Source: Actinomycetota bacterium
Lineage (GTDB): Bacteria > Actinomycetota > Acidimicrobiia > Acidimicrobiales > Poriferisodalaceae
Length of the DNA: 16,958 nt
Direction: 5' to 3'
Assembly (NCBI GenBank): GCA_013151655.1
Contig: JAADHX010000005.1
Location: forward strand, 1 to 16,958
The position numbers and the translations under genes are program-made. Each line of letters begins with the position of its first letter. Within the stretch, counting starts at the first letter, position 1. Under the pieces are notes generated by a model. The model searched no databases. It worked only from the letters and a program-made list of their open reading frames with translations, and was not told the DNA's origin. Below, piece by piece: positions 6,803-14,731 of the stretch.

Positions 6803-8245
6803 ATGAAGACGCCTGCGCCACGCCTCAATCCGAATAGCGAACTTGAAGCCGGATTCGCCAAGATCCGCACCGAGCTGGGCGTCCCTGATTCGTTTCCAGC
6901 ACAGGTGGAACAAGCGGCGACGAATGCGGCTCGCGACGGAGTGGGTGGGTTTCCGCGCGCTGGTGGCGAGCTTGCGGACAAGACGTCGATGCCTTACATC
7001 ACCATCGACCCGCCAACATCGATCGACCTAGATCAAGCGGTACATATCGAATCCCGCCGTGACGGGTTCACGGTTTCGTACGCGATTGCCGATCCGGCTT
7101 CGTTCGTGGCCCCAAACGACCCGGTCGATGTTGAGTCCCATAGTCGGGGTCTTACCTTCTACGCCCCCGATATGAGAACGCCGCTCTATCCAACGTCGTT
7201 GGGAGAGGGCGCGGCCAGCTTGTTACCCGATGTCGAGCGTCCAGCGTTCGTGTGGACAATGACCCTCGATGTCGATGGGGTACTGCTCACGACCGATGTT
7301 GAGCGGGCGATGGTCAAGAGCATCGACAAACTGTCGTACCGCGTCGCCCAGGACCGGATCGATTCCGGCAACGGCGATTCCACCTTGATGGCGCTGCGTG
7401 AGGTAGGCGAGCTGAGGTTGGCCATTGAGAGACAACGTGGCGGTGTCTCGCTGAATCTCCCTTCTCAGGAAGTCCAGATGATCGACGGCTGTTATGAACT
7501 TATTCACGACGAGTCGCTCATCGTCGAAGACTGGAACGCACAGATCTCGCTGCTGACCGGAATGGCCGCCGCTGATCTCATGATCGGTGCCGGTGTTGGC
7601 CTCCTCCGCACACTCCCAGACCCAGACCAGCAGACTCTCGACAAGATTCGGCTATCGGCACTCAGTCTCGGCATCGACTGGCCTGAAGAAATGTCGTATT
7701 CGGAACGAGTACGCGACCTACGGCCCGACCAACCTCGGCACGTTGCGCTACTCAACAGCGCAGTTCGGGCGCTTCGCGGAGCTGGATACCTTGCCTTTGA
7801 TGGCGAGGTACCGAGCAACAATCGACACTGGGCAATCGCGGCCGAGTACGCCCATGTGACCGCACCGGTGCGTCGTCTGGCTGATCGCTACGCCAATGAA
7901 ATTGCGGTGGCGATTTGTGCCAACGAGCGTCCGCCAACGTGGGTCATGGACCAGCTCTCCGATCTCCCGAGCACGATGGGCAAAGCCCGTCGGGCCGAGG
8001 GCCAGCTCGATCGAGCCATCGTCGACTATGTCGAGGCGGCCATCCTGAGCAGCAAGATCGGCCAACGCTTCGGGGCCACGGTCACCTCTCGTCGTCGAGA
8101 TGGTCTTTGTTCGATGCAGATCAACGAACCTGCCATCAGCGCTCTGGTAAAGACCAAAGCCAACCCTGGCGAGGTGATCGAAGTCGAGTTGGTGACGGCC
8201 AACCCTGACCAGCGAAAGATCCGATTCCGCGAAGTGCGAGGGTAG
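6803..8245 (+). CDS. RNB-domain exoribonuclease (RNase II/R family), short actinobacterial form
   Basis: 480 residues. The RNB catalytic block TIDPPTSIDLDQAVHIE at 67-83 carries Asp69, Asp75 and Asp77 for the two-metal site; the position that is a fourth Asp in E. coli RNase II/R is Gln78, which is usual for the DLDQA form in actinobacteria. The second conserved block, YAHVTAPVRRLADRY, is at 349-363. There are no cold-shock domains before RNB (only ~60 residues) and just ~60-70 residues after it, possibly a reduced S1-like beta domain. The enzyme should degrade RNA 3' to 5' in the cytoplasm. It is divergent from mutM with a 41-bp gap and convergent with the GNAT gene. Family secure; exact RNA targets unknown. 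Confidence 0.92.
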   Translation: MKTPAPRLNPNSELEAGFAKIRTELGVPDSFPAQVEQAATNAARDGVGGFPRAGGELADKTSMPYITIDPPTSIDLDQAVHIESRRDGFTVSYAIADPASFVAPNDPVDVESHSRGLTFYAPDMRTPLYPTSLGEGAASLLPDVERPAFVWTMTLDVDGVLLTTDVERAMVKSIDKLSYRVAQDRIDSGNGDSTLMALREVGELRLAIERQRGGVSLNLPSQEVQMIDGCYELIHDESLIVEDWNAQISLLTGMAAADLMIGAGVGLLRTLPDPDQQTLDKIRLSALSLGIDWPEEMSYSERVRDLRPDQPRHVALLNSAVRALRGAGYLAFDGEVPSNNRHWAIAAEYAHVTAPVRRLADRYANEIAVAICANERPPTWVMDQLSDLPSTMGKARRAEGQLDRAIVDYVEAAILSSKIGQRFGATVTSRRRDGLCSMQINEPAISALVKTKANPGEVIEVELVTANPDQRKIRFREVRG

Positions 8246-8254
8246 TCACTCGCC

Positions 8255-8285
8255 CTGGCCGGCAGGACTTAAGCAGAGCGGCCAG
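8255..8285. terminator. Inverted repeat between convergent genes, possible bidirectional terminator
   Basis: CTGGCCG (8255-8261) and CGGCCAG (8279-8285) are perfect 7-bp inverted arms around a 17-base loop, within the 70-bp gap between the stops of the RNB and GNAT genes. No T-run flanks it and the loop is long, so this is tentative. Confidence 0.35.
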
Positions 8286-8315
8286 CACTAGACAACACGA
8301 CGGCATCTTCGGCGG

Positions 8316-8795
8316 TCAGCCCTGGATCATCTTGATCATCTGGAGGGCCGGGTTGTCCGGGTCCCATAGTGTCGGGAATACCTCAAGCCGTTCGAAGCCG
8401 CAAGACCGGTAGAAGGCTCGTGTCTTCTTGTATCCGACGTCTGGGTGCGTGTCCGCAAGCGTCTTCACCTGCAGGAACTTGATTCCGTCCTCCACAAGGA
8501 GACCTTCTGCGAACCGCAGCATGGCGGCACCCGCGCCAGTCCTATGTCGGGTGCGATGGACGGCCATCACGTAGATCTCAGCTGCCGTTTCGGCGCGTTT
8601 GATCGTTGTCAGAATGCCAACAGCAACGCCGCCAACAGACGCAACGACGGTCGGGTTCGCTTCTGACGCCAGGGCGTACGCTGCGTTGGCTTCTGGCGAG
8701 CCGAACCACTCAGGAAGCTCATCGAGAAGCGACGCGCAGATCGCACCGGCGCCGCTGTGAGGCAACCTCAATTCCAGCTTCAGAGCATCATCCAT
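8316..8795 (-). CDS. GNAT-family N-acetyltransferase
   Basis: 159 residues. The GNAT core is visible: strand ANPTVVASVGGVAVGILTTI (48-67), strand IYVMAVHRTRHRTGAGAAML (75-94) with an RxxxxGA acetyl-CoA pyrophosphate loop, and the late segment TRAFYRSCGFERLEVFPTLWDP (124-145), where FYRSCGF is the classic motif B tail. The start at 8795 is supported by AAGGA 8 bases upstream; the frame is open 15 codons further but those look non-coding. It transfers an acetyl group from acetyl-CoA to an amine that cannot be deduced. It is the last clear gene before a gene-poor, decayed stretch. Confidence 0.85.
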   Translation of the reverse strand: MDDALKLELRLPHSGAGAICASLLDELPEWFGSPEANAAYALASEANPTVVASVGGVAVGILTTIKRAETAAEIYVMAVHRTRHRTGAGAAMLRFAEGLLVEDGIKFLQVKTLADTHPDVGYKKTRAFYRSCGFERLEVFPTLWDPDNPALQMIKMIQG

Positions 8796-8803
8796 GGTGG
8801 AGA

Positions 8804-8810
8804 TCCTTCC
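8804..8810 (-). promoter_or_regulatory. Ribosome binding site of the GNAT gene
   Basis: GGAAGGA on the minus strand lies 8 bases before the ATG at 8795, a good Shine-Dalgarno that decides between this start and the upstream in-frame one at 8840. Confidence 0.6.
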
Positions 8811-9421
8811 ACATGCCCGGGCGCTGCCAGATCGTCTCATCGAACGACATTTGGTTGTCCAATAGCTCGCCAGCGCCTGACCGATCTACAAGACCGGCGT
8901 CTACACACTCATAGCTCGATATCGACCTACAGAGTCCCCCGTTGGTTCGCGCTCCAGTCCGGCGCCCACCGGCGCTAGCGATGTTGACAAGTTGCGCGTG
9001 AGTGGAGGTGTTCGAGAGCGCATGCCGAGGTGACGGCCCGGTGTCGGTCTGGCACGCTCGCCCGATGATGAAGCCAACTGACGCTCGTCTCGCATCGTTG
9101 CATGAGGTCGACAATCCCGTGATCACTCAGCCACACGTCTTCCGGAGCCTGAATCAACTCCAGGATGATCTAGCCGCCGCTGGGCGCTGCACAGGGTCAC
9201 TGCGCGACCGCTCAAGACAGCGCCAGGCTTTGGCCCAATCGGCGAATCGGCCTTCCCGCCTGGCGTGTCGGATCAAGGCAGCGCGGGTGTCTTCAGTGTC
9301 GGCGTCGTGGGCTCGGAACTCTGCGATGTACAACGAGGCCTCGCACAGGTTGTGTGGTGCCGGAAAAACTCGTCCGTGCCCTTGTGACCAGGTGTTTTTC
9401 TGGTTTGGAGGGGCCCCAGCC
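8811..9421. other. About 600 bp without a recognisable gene
   Basis: Several overlapping frames on both strands are open (a 162-codon plus frame from 9002; minus frames over 8788-9126 and 9154-9642), but none gives a protein I recognise and none has both a convincing start and ribosome site. It contains a GC-rich direct repeat (CCGGCGC-cca-CCGGCGC near 8960). No tRNA was found. It must include the GNAT promoter at its left end. It leads into the toxin-antitoxin remnant, so it may itself be degraded sequence. Confidence 0.5.
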
Positions 9422-9760
9422 TGGTACCGGTTGCTTGGAGAAATCAGAGGAAAGCCAGGATGCGGTGATCGCGCGGGTCGAGATTCTTGAGTCTGTCGGT
9501 CCGGGCCTGGGTCGGCCGCTAGTTGACAATGTGCACCAGTCGCGGCATTCCAACATGAAGGAGCTGCGAGCAGAAGGGGCGATCCGGGTGCTGTTGCTTT
9601 CGATCCTCGCCGGTCGGCGATTTTGCTGATTGGTGGGGACAAGAGCCCTGATGATCCTGGGAGCCCGAACTGGAACCGTTGGTATGGCCGCTACACACCG
9701 GTTGCAGATGAGCTGTACGACGCGCATCTCGATGAACTGCGCAGGGAAGGTCTGATCTGA
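9422..9760 (+). pseudogene. Frameshifted HigB/RelE-type toxin remnant
   Basis: Frame 1 (about 9438-9593) reads EKSEESQDAVIARVEIL, GPGLGRPLVD and SRHSNMKELR, strongly like phage-derived Gp49/HigB toxins. It then meets a premature stop at 9627-9629. Shifting frame at 9594-9596, as if one T were lost from the Phe codon, restores AFDPRRSAILLIGGDKS and a normal C-terminus ELYDAHLDELRREGLI, ending at 9758-9760. Upstream, the family-like WYRLL (9422-9436) is in the same frame as the C-terminal part, so a compensating extra base near 9434-9437 is possible. The first ~20 residues cannot be placed. HigB toxins cleave mRNA at ribosomes; this copy is probably inactive. The stop overlaps the antitoxin ATG by one base (TGATG). 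Confidence 0.7.
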
Positions 9761-9909
9761 TGGCGAAGACGAACAGATTTAGTGAACTCAGGGATCGTGC
9801 CCGTCGTGATCCTGTTCGGGCTCGTCGTATTGATGATGGTAAACATCGGGCCCTGGAGGAGCCGGCCTCATATCGGCTGGCGGAATTGCGCAAGGCGCTC
9901 CTCAGCCAG
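9760..9909 (+). pseudogene. Truncated XRE/HigA-type antitoxin remnant
   Basis: From the ATG at 9760 the frame gives MAKTNRFSELRDRARRDPVR and continues to YRLAELRKAL, typical of the N-terminal part of HigA-like antitoxins, which have LAELRxALGLTQ leading into the helix-turn-helix. Similarity stops at about 9900; the reading frame then continues antisense into the neighbouring nuclease gene until 10044 with unrelated residues. The DNA-binding domain is therefore missing. The break lies within about 10 bases of the stop of the opposite-strand nuclease, suggesting a deletion endpoint there. Codons here often end in T (cgt, gat, ggt), which may hint at a foreign origin, though this is a by-eye impression. 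Confidence 0.65.
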
Positions 9910-10854
9910 CTAAACCGGTGGGCCGTAACGTCTCTCGACCTCGGCGCGACCCTCAGAGCATTGCGGCTGATACGGACACCAGTTGCACAGGGGCCCAACC
10001 GTGGGTGCGAACTCGTCGGTATTTTCGGCGACGTGAATATCTGACCAAGTCGTTTGCAACTTCTCGACAGCTTCACCAGTTGAAGTATCGGTGACATCGG
10101 TGTCGATACTTCGGCTTCGCACATACAAAAGCCGAGCCCGCTCGACCGGTTGGCCCATGGCACCGAGCGCGGCTGCGTAAAGCTGAACCTGATGCAGCCG
10201 GTCGTCTTGAAAACGCTGACTCGGAGCCTTGCCGGTTTTGTAGTCGGTAACAACTTGGCGCCCGTCCCGCCGCTCGACAAGGTCGACGACACCGACGAAA
10301 GGCACCCCATCGAGGTCGCACTCGAGGCGTTGCTCACGCTCGACGACGTCGACCGCGACCGGATCCTCGAGGCCAAAATAGCCCTCGACCAGGCGCCAAG
10401 CATCCCACCGCACCCGGCGACCAGCTTCGGGCTCAAGTGCTAGGTCGATGAACGCTGGGTTCTCTTCGATCTCTGGCCACACGGCCCTGGCGATCAGTTT
10501 GGCGTGATCAACAGTGCGATCAGCGCCATCGGCGGCGAGTAGTTCTTCGAGAACTCGGTGCACGAAGGTTCCGACCAAGGCCGGTACACCCGGTGGGTCT
10601 GGCAACTTGTCGACGTATCGAAAACGCCATCGACGCGCACACTGTCGAAACGTCGAGGCGCCCGAGGGCGACAGAAACCGGCGCGGCGCCGAATCAGAGG
10701 CCGCTTCGGCTTCTGGCGCCTTCTCGGTTGGATCGGTTACAACGCTAATGCGCTCGCTGGTTGTTATGTCCACCTGATGATTCTGCCTGAGGGGTGTGAC
10801 ACCAGCGGTGGATGGGGTACTCCGAACCGAGTCTTCACTACCGGAACTACTCAT
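9910..10854 (-). CDS. PD-(D/E)XK nuclease, RecB/Cas4-like, with four-cysteine iron-sulfur motif
   Basis: 314 residues. After a Ser/Thr/Glu-rich N-terminus (1-55), LSPSGASTFRQCARRWRF (61-78) gives the first cysteine (Cys72); GTFVHRVLEELL (95-106) holds the conserved His99; FVGVVDLVERRDGRQVVTDYKTG (186-208) is the catalytic core with Asp191, Asp204 and Lys206; QVQLYAAAL (222-230) is the QxxxY motif; Cys290, Cys293 and Cys299 (CNWCPYQPQC) complete a [4Fe-4S]-type set. This matches RecB-family exonucleases and Cas4/AddB-type nuclease domains. No cas genes are nearby, so a DNA repair or processing role is more likely. The ATG at 10854 overlaps the stop of a tiny upstream frame (ATGA); the frame itself is open to an ATG at 11019, an alternative start. 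Likely in an operon with mshC. Confidence 0.9.
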   Translation of the reverse strand: MSSSGSEDSVRSTPSTAGVTPLRQNHQVDITTSERISVVTDPTEKAPEAEAASDSAPRRFLSPSGASTFRQCARRWRFRYVDKLPDPPGVPALVGTFVHRVLEELLAADGADRTVDHAKLIARAVWPEIEENPAFIDLALEPEAGRRVRWDAWRLVEGYFGLEDPVAVDVVEREQRLECDLDGVPFVGVVDLVERRDGRQVVTDYKTGKAPSQRFQDDRLHQVQLYAAALGAMGQPVERARLLYVRSRSIDTDVTDTSTGEAVEKLQTTWSDIHVAENTDEFAPTVGPLCNWCPYQPQCSEGRAEVERRYGPPV

Positions 10855-10928
10855 CGTGGCTGGCGACGTTGCCACCACCAGGCGGCCGCAGCCGAGACCG
10901 CGGCACCAGCGAAGAACCACAGAGGCAT
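10851..10928 (-). CDS. Possible 25-residue single-helix membrane protein
   Basis: The frame ending at 10851 encodes MPLWFFAGAAVSAAAAWWWQ followed by RRQPR and a stop: a hydrophobic stretch, three Trp and a basic tail, as in single-pass micropeptides. The stop overlaps the nuclease ATG as ATGA, a coupling arrangement. Longer forms could begin at TTG 10943 or TTG 11057. There is no Shine-Dalgarno before 10928. The same bases are coding in another frame if the nuclease starts at 11019; both cannot easily be real. I cannot name a family. Confidence 0.35.
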   Translation of the reverse strand: MPLWFFAGAAVSAAAAWWWQRRQPR

Positions 10929-11028
10929 GATCCAGCGGTTCAACGGTTCGGCGGATCGAGCGACTACTAGCCGAGCCGGCGCTGCGGTCGTCCTGTTCGG
11001 CGTAGTGACCCGAGTCCATACACCGAGG

Positions 11029-12219
11029 CTAGACCGAGTCTGGGTGGCGGTGCACAACGCGGTGCGGGTCTACACCAACCAGGTTCAAGGCCGCAGCCAG
11101 GTCAGCGGGCCTTGGCGCACCTGGTGAATTGGCGTTGATACGCCGAGCCCCCTGCACAAGCGTGTCGAACACCGCGACAGTGTCGAGGTCGTCGTCGAGA
11201 GCGTCACGAACCTCGGCGATCAGTGGACCGTCATGCGGTGGAGCACCGCCCACGGCGGCAACAAGTCCGTCAAGCACATCCATGGCGTCGTCGAACTCGT
11301 GGTCGAGCCAATCGAAAGCCTCGCGGTACGGATGCGGCATCAGCGCTAAACGAATAGCGCGAGTGTCGCCAGTTCGACGAAGGTCGCTAACGAAAACGAG
11401 GTTCCCAAGCGATTTAGACATCTTGGTTCCTTGGTAACCGACCATGCCTCCATGTGTCCAATGTTTCGCGAACGGGGCCGCGCCGATGGCTTCACTCTGG
11501 GCGATCTCGCACTCGTGGTGAGGGAAGACGAGGTCGTCACCCCCACCGTGCAGATCGAGAGGCGCGCCCAACGCCGCGAACGACATCGCCGAACACTCGA
11601 GGTGCCAACCCGGTCGTCCGACTCCGACCGTCGACTCCCATGAAGGCTCGTCATCAGCCGAAGGTAACCACAAAGCGAAGTCGAGAGGGTGACGCTGGCG
11701 GACGTCGTCGGGTGTCCCGCCCCGTTCGCGGGCAAGTTCGATTAGCTCAGCCTCGGACAACCCGCTGAACTGGCCGAACCGATCGAACGTAGAGACGTCG
11801 AACCAGGTGGTTCCTTCGACTGTGTAGGTATGGCCGCCAGCTCGCAGTTGCTCAAGGAGCTCGACCATTGGTTCTATCGAACCCGTTGCCCACGGCTCGG
11901 CGTACAGGGGAAGCTCATCGAGAGCCTTCATGTCGGCGTGAAAACGAGCCATCTCTTGGCGAGCCAAGTCGCGGAAATCGACACCGAGCTCGCGAGCCTT
12001 GGGAAGGATCGAGTCGTCGACATCGGTGACGTTCCTGACCATACGAACCTCGTGCCCAAGATCGACCAGCCGCCTCGCGATCAGATCATGGGTGAGGTAT
12101 GTACGAGCATGACCAAGATGAGTTGAGTCGTATGGCGTTATGCCGCACACGTACAACAACGCCACCTGTGCGGGCTCAAAAGGCACGACTGCCTTCCTCG
12201 CCGTGTCAAATAGCCGCAT
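11029..12219 (-). CDS. mshC: Cysteine:glucosaminyl-inositol ligase MshC (mycothiol synthesis)
   Basis: 396 residues. A class I cysteinyl-tRNA-synthetase fold, but with MshC-type signatures: YVCGITPYDSTHLGHA (23-38; CysS usually has GPTVYD), GRPGWHLECSAM (201-212), FPHHECEIAQ (232-241), and GMVGYQGTKMSKSLGNLVFVS (258-278). Zinc ligands would be Cys25, Cys209 and His234; HLGH and KMSKS are the ATP-binding motifs. It lacks the C-terminal tRNA anticodon-binding region of CysS. The reaction joins cysteine to GlcN-Ins using ATP, the penultimate step of mycothiol synthesis in actinobacteria. An ATG at 12285 would add 22 residues; I prefer 12219 because a GAGGGGG run lies 11 bases upstream and a TATCCT -10 lies between the two starts. 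The stop is 10 bases before the alternative nuclease ATG at 11019. Confidence 0.87.
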   Translation of the reverse strand: MRLFDTARKAVVPFEPAQVALLYVCGITPYDSTHLGHARTYLTHDLIARRLVDLGHEVRMVRNVTDVDDSILPKARELGVDFRDLARQEMARFHADMKALDELPLYAEPWATGSIEPMVELLEQLRAGGHTYTVEGTTWFDVSTFDRFGQFSGLSEAELIELARERGGTPDDVRQRHPLDFALWLPSADDEPSWESTVGVGRPGWHLECSAMSFAALGAPLDLHGGGDDLVFPHHECEIAQSEAIGAAPFAKHWTHGGMVGYQGTKMSKSLGNLVFVSDLRRTGDTRAIRLALMPHPYREAFDWLDHEFDDAMDVLDGLVAAVGGAPPHDGPLIAEVRDALDDDLDTVAVFDTLVQGARRINANSPGAPRPADLAAALNLVGVDPHRVVHRHPDSV

Positions 12220-12257
12220 AGCCACAAATGCCCCCTCGATCGTCCACGATTCGAACA

Positions 12258-12263
12258 AGGATA
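12258..12263 (-). promoter_or_regulatory. Candidate -10 (TATCCT) for mshC
   Basis: Minus-strand TATCCT fits TAnnnT and would start transcription about 30 bases before the ATG at 12219, leaving room for the purine-rich GAGGGGG ribosome site. No good -35 is visible. It lies inside the coding region if the upstream ATG at 12285 were used. Confidence 0.3.
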
Positions 12264-12343
12264 ACGCTGTGCTCGGATGTGGCATTCCAGAATGGGGCGC
12301 GGGACGGCGGTTCCAGCGTGTTGACTGGAGCGTTCAGACCCAC

Positions 12344-12347
12344 GGAG
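12344..12347 (+). promoter_or_regulatory. Ribosome binding site of the YihY gene
   Basis: GGAG lies 9 bases before the ATG at 12357. It favours this start over the in-frame upstream ones from 12228, whose predicted residues do not look like a YihY N-terminus. A TTGACT further upstream (12321-12326) lacks a convincing -10 partner. Confidence 0.45.
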
Positions 12348-12356
12348 CCCGCCCCG

Positions 12357-13346
12357 ATGCCAGCCAACACCACCGACAGCCGCTTCAGCCGGCTTAAAGA
12401 ACTCCTATTCGAAGTGAAGGACGCGTTGAAACAGGACAACGTTCCTGTGGCTTCGGCTGGCATCGCGTTCTTCGGCTTCTTGTCGCTGTTCCCCGCCTTG
12501 GCCGCCACGATCTCTATCTACGGGATTGTTTCTGACCCTGAGGAGATAACCGAACAAATCAACGATCTTCTCGACTCGGCCCCCGAATCCACACGCGACT
12601 TCTTGTCGGGTCAGCTTGGCGACATCGCCAGCTCGGCTTCAGGCGGGCTTGGAGTGGTTGTCGGCATCGGCATCATCGCTGCCATCTGGTCTGCTTCAGC
12701 GGCCATTAAGCACCTAATCGCGGCCCTAAACAACGTGTACGGATTTCGCGAGACCAGGGGTTTTGTTGGCCTTCGCGGCACTGCCTTGATGTTCACCTTC
12801 GGCGCCATCGTGATGTTGGTCGCGGCTGTATTCGGGCTCGCCATCTTGCCAGCGGTCCTTGCGGCTGTGGAACTCGGCAGCGTTGGTCGAGTCCTCATCG
12901 GGGTACTTAGATTTCCGGTGTTGATTCTGTTGATGTCGATGGCCATCTCGGTGTTGTACAACCTGGGCCCCAACCGCGCGACTAAGCGATTCAGATGGAC
13001 TACACCTGGTGCCATCACCGGGACCATCGTGTGGATACTCGTGTCGGCCTTGTTGTCCATCTACACGGCTAACGCCGGCAAGTTCAGCGGCGGAGCAAAC
13101 ACCCTTGGTGCCATCACCGCCCTGCTTCTTTGGTTGTACGCCACCGCGTTCTCGGTTCTACTCGGTGCCGAAGTCGATGCCGGCATCGAAACCATCGCTT
13201 TGCGCAGACGCAATGCTGGCCGAGACGACACCGATCGCAAGTACGAAGATGCCACTCGCTCCCAACAAGGCAAAGCTGCGCTCACGGGTGTCCTAATGGG
13301 CGCTGCCGTCGGTTTCTTGGCGAGACGACTATCGAACGACGACTAA
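12357..13346 (+). CDS. YihY/BrkB-family inner membrane protein
   Basis: 329 residues with about six membrane helices (roughly 31-55, 97-121, 140-171, 181-201, 216-236, 249-270) and a final short hydrophobic segment (308-323). Family motifs: ASAGIAFFGFLSLFPALAA (32-50), WSASAAIKHLIAALNNVYG (111-129), YNLGPNRATKRFRWTTPGAI (201-220) and LLLWLYATAFSVLLGAEVDA (256-275). This is the UPF0761/YihY family, once misnamed ribonuclease BN; its molecular function is not established. The Arg/Asp-rich tail (283-300) is cytoplasmic. It is divergent from mshC with a 137-bp gap and convergent with the MFS gene 30 bp away; the short gap shows no strong hairpin. Confidence 0.9.
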   Translation: MPANTTDSRFSRLKELLFEVKDALKQDNVPVASAGIAFFGFLSLFPALAATISIYGIVSDPEEITEQINDLLDSAPESTRDFLSGQLGDIASSASGGLGVVVGIGIIAAIWSASAAIKHLIAALNNVYGFRETRGFVGLRGTALMFTFGAIVMLVAAVFGLAILPAVLAAVELGSVGRVLIGVLRFPVLILLMSMAISVLYNLGPNRATKRFRWTTPGAITGTIVWILVSALLSIYTANAGKFSGGANTLGAITALLLWLYATAFSVLLGAEVDAGIETIALRRRNAGRDDTDRKYEDATRSQQGKAALTGVLMGAAVGFLARRLSNDD

Positions 13347-13376
13347 CACCACCGAGTCGTTCTCAACGGCGCGTGA

Positions 13377-14687
13377 TTAACCAAGGCGGCGAAACTCGCG
13401 ATCGGTCGAGTACACGACCAAGACCACCACCAGCGAGATGATCCCAGCCCCAGAAATCGCGTTGCCCATCCCAACCGCACCGCCCACGTAACCGAGGGTG
13501 AGTGCGCCAACTGGCAAGAGGCCGGCCTGAATCAGGGTGTAGAGGGCCATCACCCTGCCCATCAAACGCTGCGGGGTGTTCGACTGAATCAGTCCCTGGT
13601 TCATGTTGATATAGAACCCGCCCCCAAGGCCCATCATCAGAGACAGGGGCAGCAGTTGCCAGTACGCCGTGGTGCGCCCCATCAACAATGTCATCAGCGA
13701 GCCAACCATCAGCGCCCTTTGGAAGAGCGCACCTTTGTTGGCCATGTCGCCCTTGCGCATGACCACAAACGATGACACCGCGATACCCACGCCCATCACG
13801 GCAAGAATTGGTGCCGAATCGCCAGCATCGCGACCGAACTCCTCCTTGACGAAGGCCTGGATGCTGACCATTACCGCGGGGTTCACAGTCGATCCAGCCA
13901 CCGTGAGCAACAAGAACAACCGACTGAGGGCCCTGTCACGAACCACGTGACGAAATGCCTCAACCGAGCCCGCCCAAACCGAGTACGACGCTGTTTCCGG
14001 TTCTGTGCCGGCAGCGGCTGGCTCGACGTCAGCGTGTGTAGGCACTTCCATCGGGACAAGCACCACGAGGCCGATTGCCAACAACGACGACATGAACCAA
14101 AATGCAGCCGCCAATCCAAGCTGGTCGCCGACGAAGTTTGCAGCCACAGGACCTAGAATCATCGATGTCGTCATCGCCAGAGACGTAGCGGCGATAGCAG
14201 TGAACAACAACGCCCTGGGCACAAGTGCGGGCACCAAGGCCGCCCGTACCGGTGAGCCAATCGCAGTCGTAGCGCCCATTGCCAAGGCCACGACTATCGC
14301 TAGTTCGATAGTCATAACATCGGCTTGCACCAACAAAGCCGCCACTAGCGTTACCGCCAACGTCGCTATCTGAGAACCAACCAACAGCCGTTTGCGGTTG
14401 TACCGGTCAGCCCAGTTCCCAGCGTGTAACACCAGAAATAGGGCTGGAACTCCGAGCGCAAACACCACTAGACCTTGAGTACGTTCGTTGCCATTCAGAC
14501 CCTCAAGTACGAGCCACCCGAGCACAAAACGTTGGGCGTTCATCACCAAGAAGAAGAACACGTTGTTGAGCCACAACGATCTAAACGCAGGGATTGCAAA
14601 GGCGGCCTTGGCCCCTGCGGCGGGCCCTCCAGTCGCACCGGAACTACCTTCGGTTACGACTTCAGCAACTGGTTTGGTAGTGGCCAC
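13377..14687 (-). CDS. Major facilitator superfamily exporter (MFS_3/EntS-like)
   Basis: 436 residues from GTG 14687. A Gly/Ala/Thr-rich N-terminal tail of ~28 residues precedes FRSLWLNNVFFFLVMNAQRF, the first helix. About twelve hydrophobic helices follow, split by a charged central loop (around residues 215-240, rich in Glu/Ala/Pro). MFS motif A is present after helix 2 as GNWADRYNRKRLLV. The N-terminal layout resembles the enterobactin-exporter-like MFS_3 group, which often exports drugs or siderophores; the substrate cannot be predicted. No ATG occurs before the first helix: TTG 14693 or GTG 14687 must be used. A CACTAT 6 bases before the GTG could be a -10 for a leaderless mRNA. Confidence 0.87.
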   Translation of the reverse strand: MATTKPVAEVVTEGSSGATGGPAAGAKAAFAIPAFRSLWLNNVFFFLVMNAQRFVLGWLVLEGLNGNERTQGLVVFALGVPALFLVLHAGNWADRYNRKRLLVGSQIATLAVTLVAALLVQADVMTIELAIVVALAMGATTAIGSPVRAALVPALVPRALLFTAIAATSLAMTTSMILGPVAANFVGDQLGLAAAFWFMSSLLAIGLVVLVPMEVPTHADVEPAAAGTEPETASYSVWAGSVEAFRHVVRDRALSRLFLLLTVAGSTVNPAVMVSIQAFVKEEFGRDAGDSAPILAVMGVGIAVSSFVVMRKGDMANKGALFQRALMVGSLMTLLMGRTTAYWQLLPLSLMMGLGGGFYINMNQGLIQSNTPQRLMGRVMALYTLIQAGLLPVGALTLGYVGGAVGMGNAISGAGIISLVVVLVVYSTDREFRRLG

Positions 14688-14731
14688 CGGCAAATAGTGC
14701 CACTAGTCATCGCCAGGCACCCAAACAACCA

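Noticed and set aside
8930..8985. tRNA 3' end suggested by GGTTCGCGCTCC
   Set aside because: Stem pairing around the supposed T-loop fails and there is no matching 5' half.
9154..9642. 162-codon minus-strand frame across the toxin remnant
   Set aside because: Its first half is antisense to clear HigB coding sequence; only the part near 9160-9350 looks at all protein-like and I could not match it to a family.
9760..10044. Complete 94-residue antitoxin
   Set aside because: After about 50 residues the frame merely reads through the antisense of the nuclease gene; no helix-turn-helix is present.
9910..10854. Cas4 and hence a CRISPR locus
   Set aside because: Four-cysteine RecB-like nucleases are common outside CRISPR systems; no repeats or other cas genes are in the window.
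11029..12219. Cysteinyl-tRNA synthetase (cysS)
   Set aside because: GITPYD and GMVGYQGTKMSKS are MshC-type, and the length lacks the CysS C-terminal anticodon-binding region.
12241..12300. tRNA-like T-loop (GTTCGAATC on the minus strand)
   Set aside because: The flanking bases do not form a T stem and no acceptor or anticodon arm fits.
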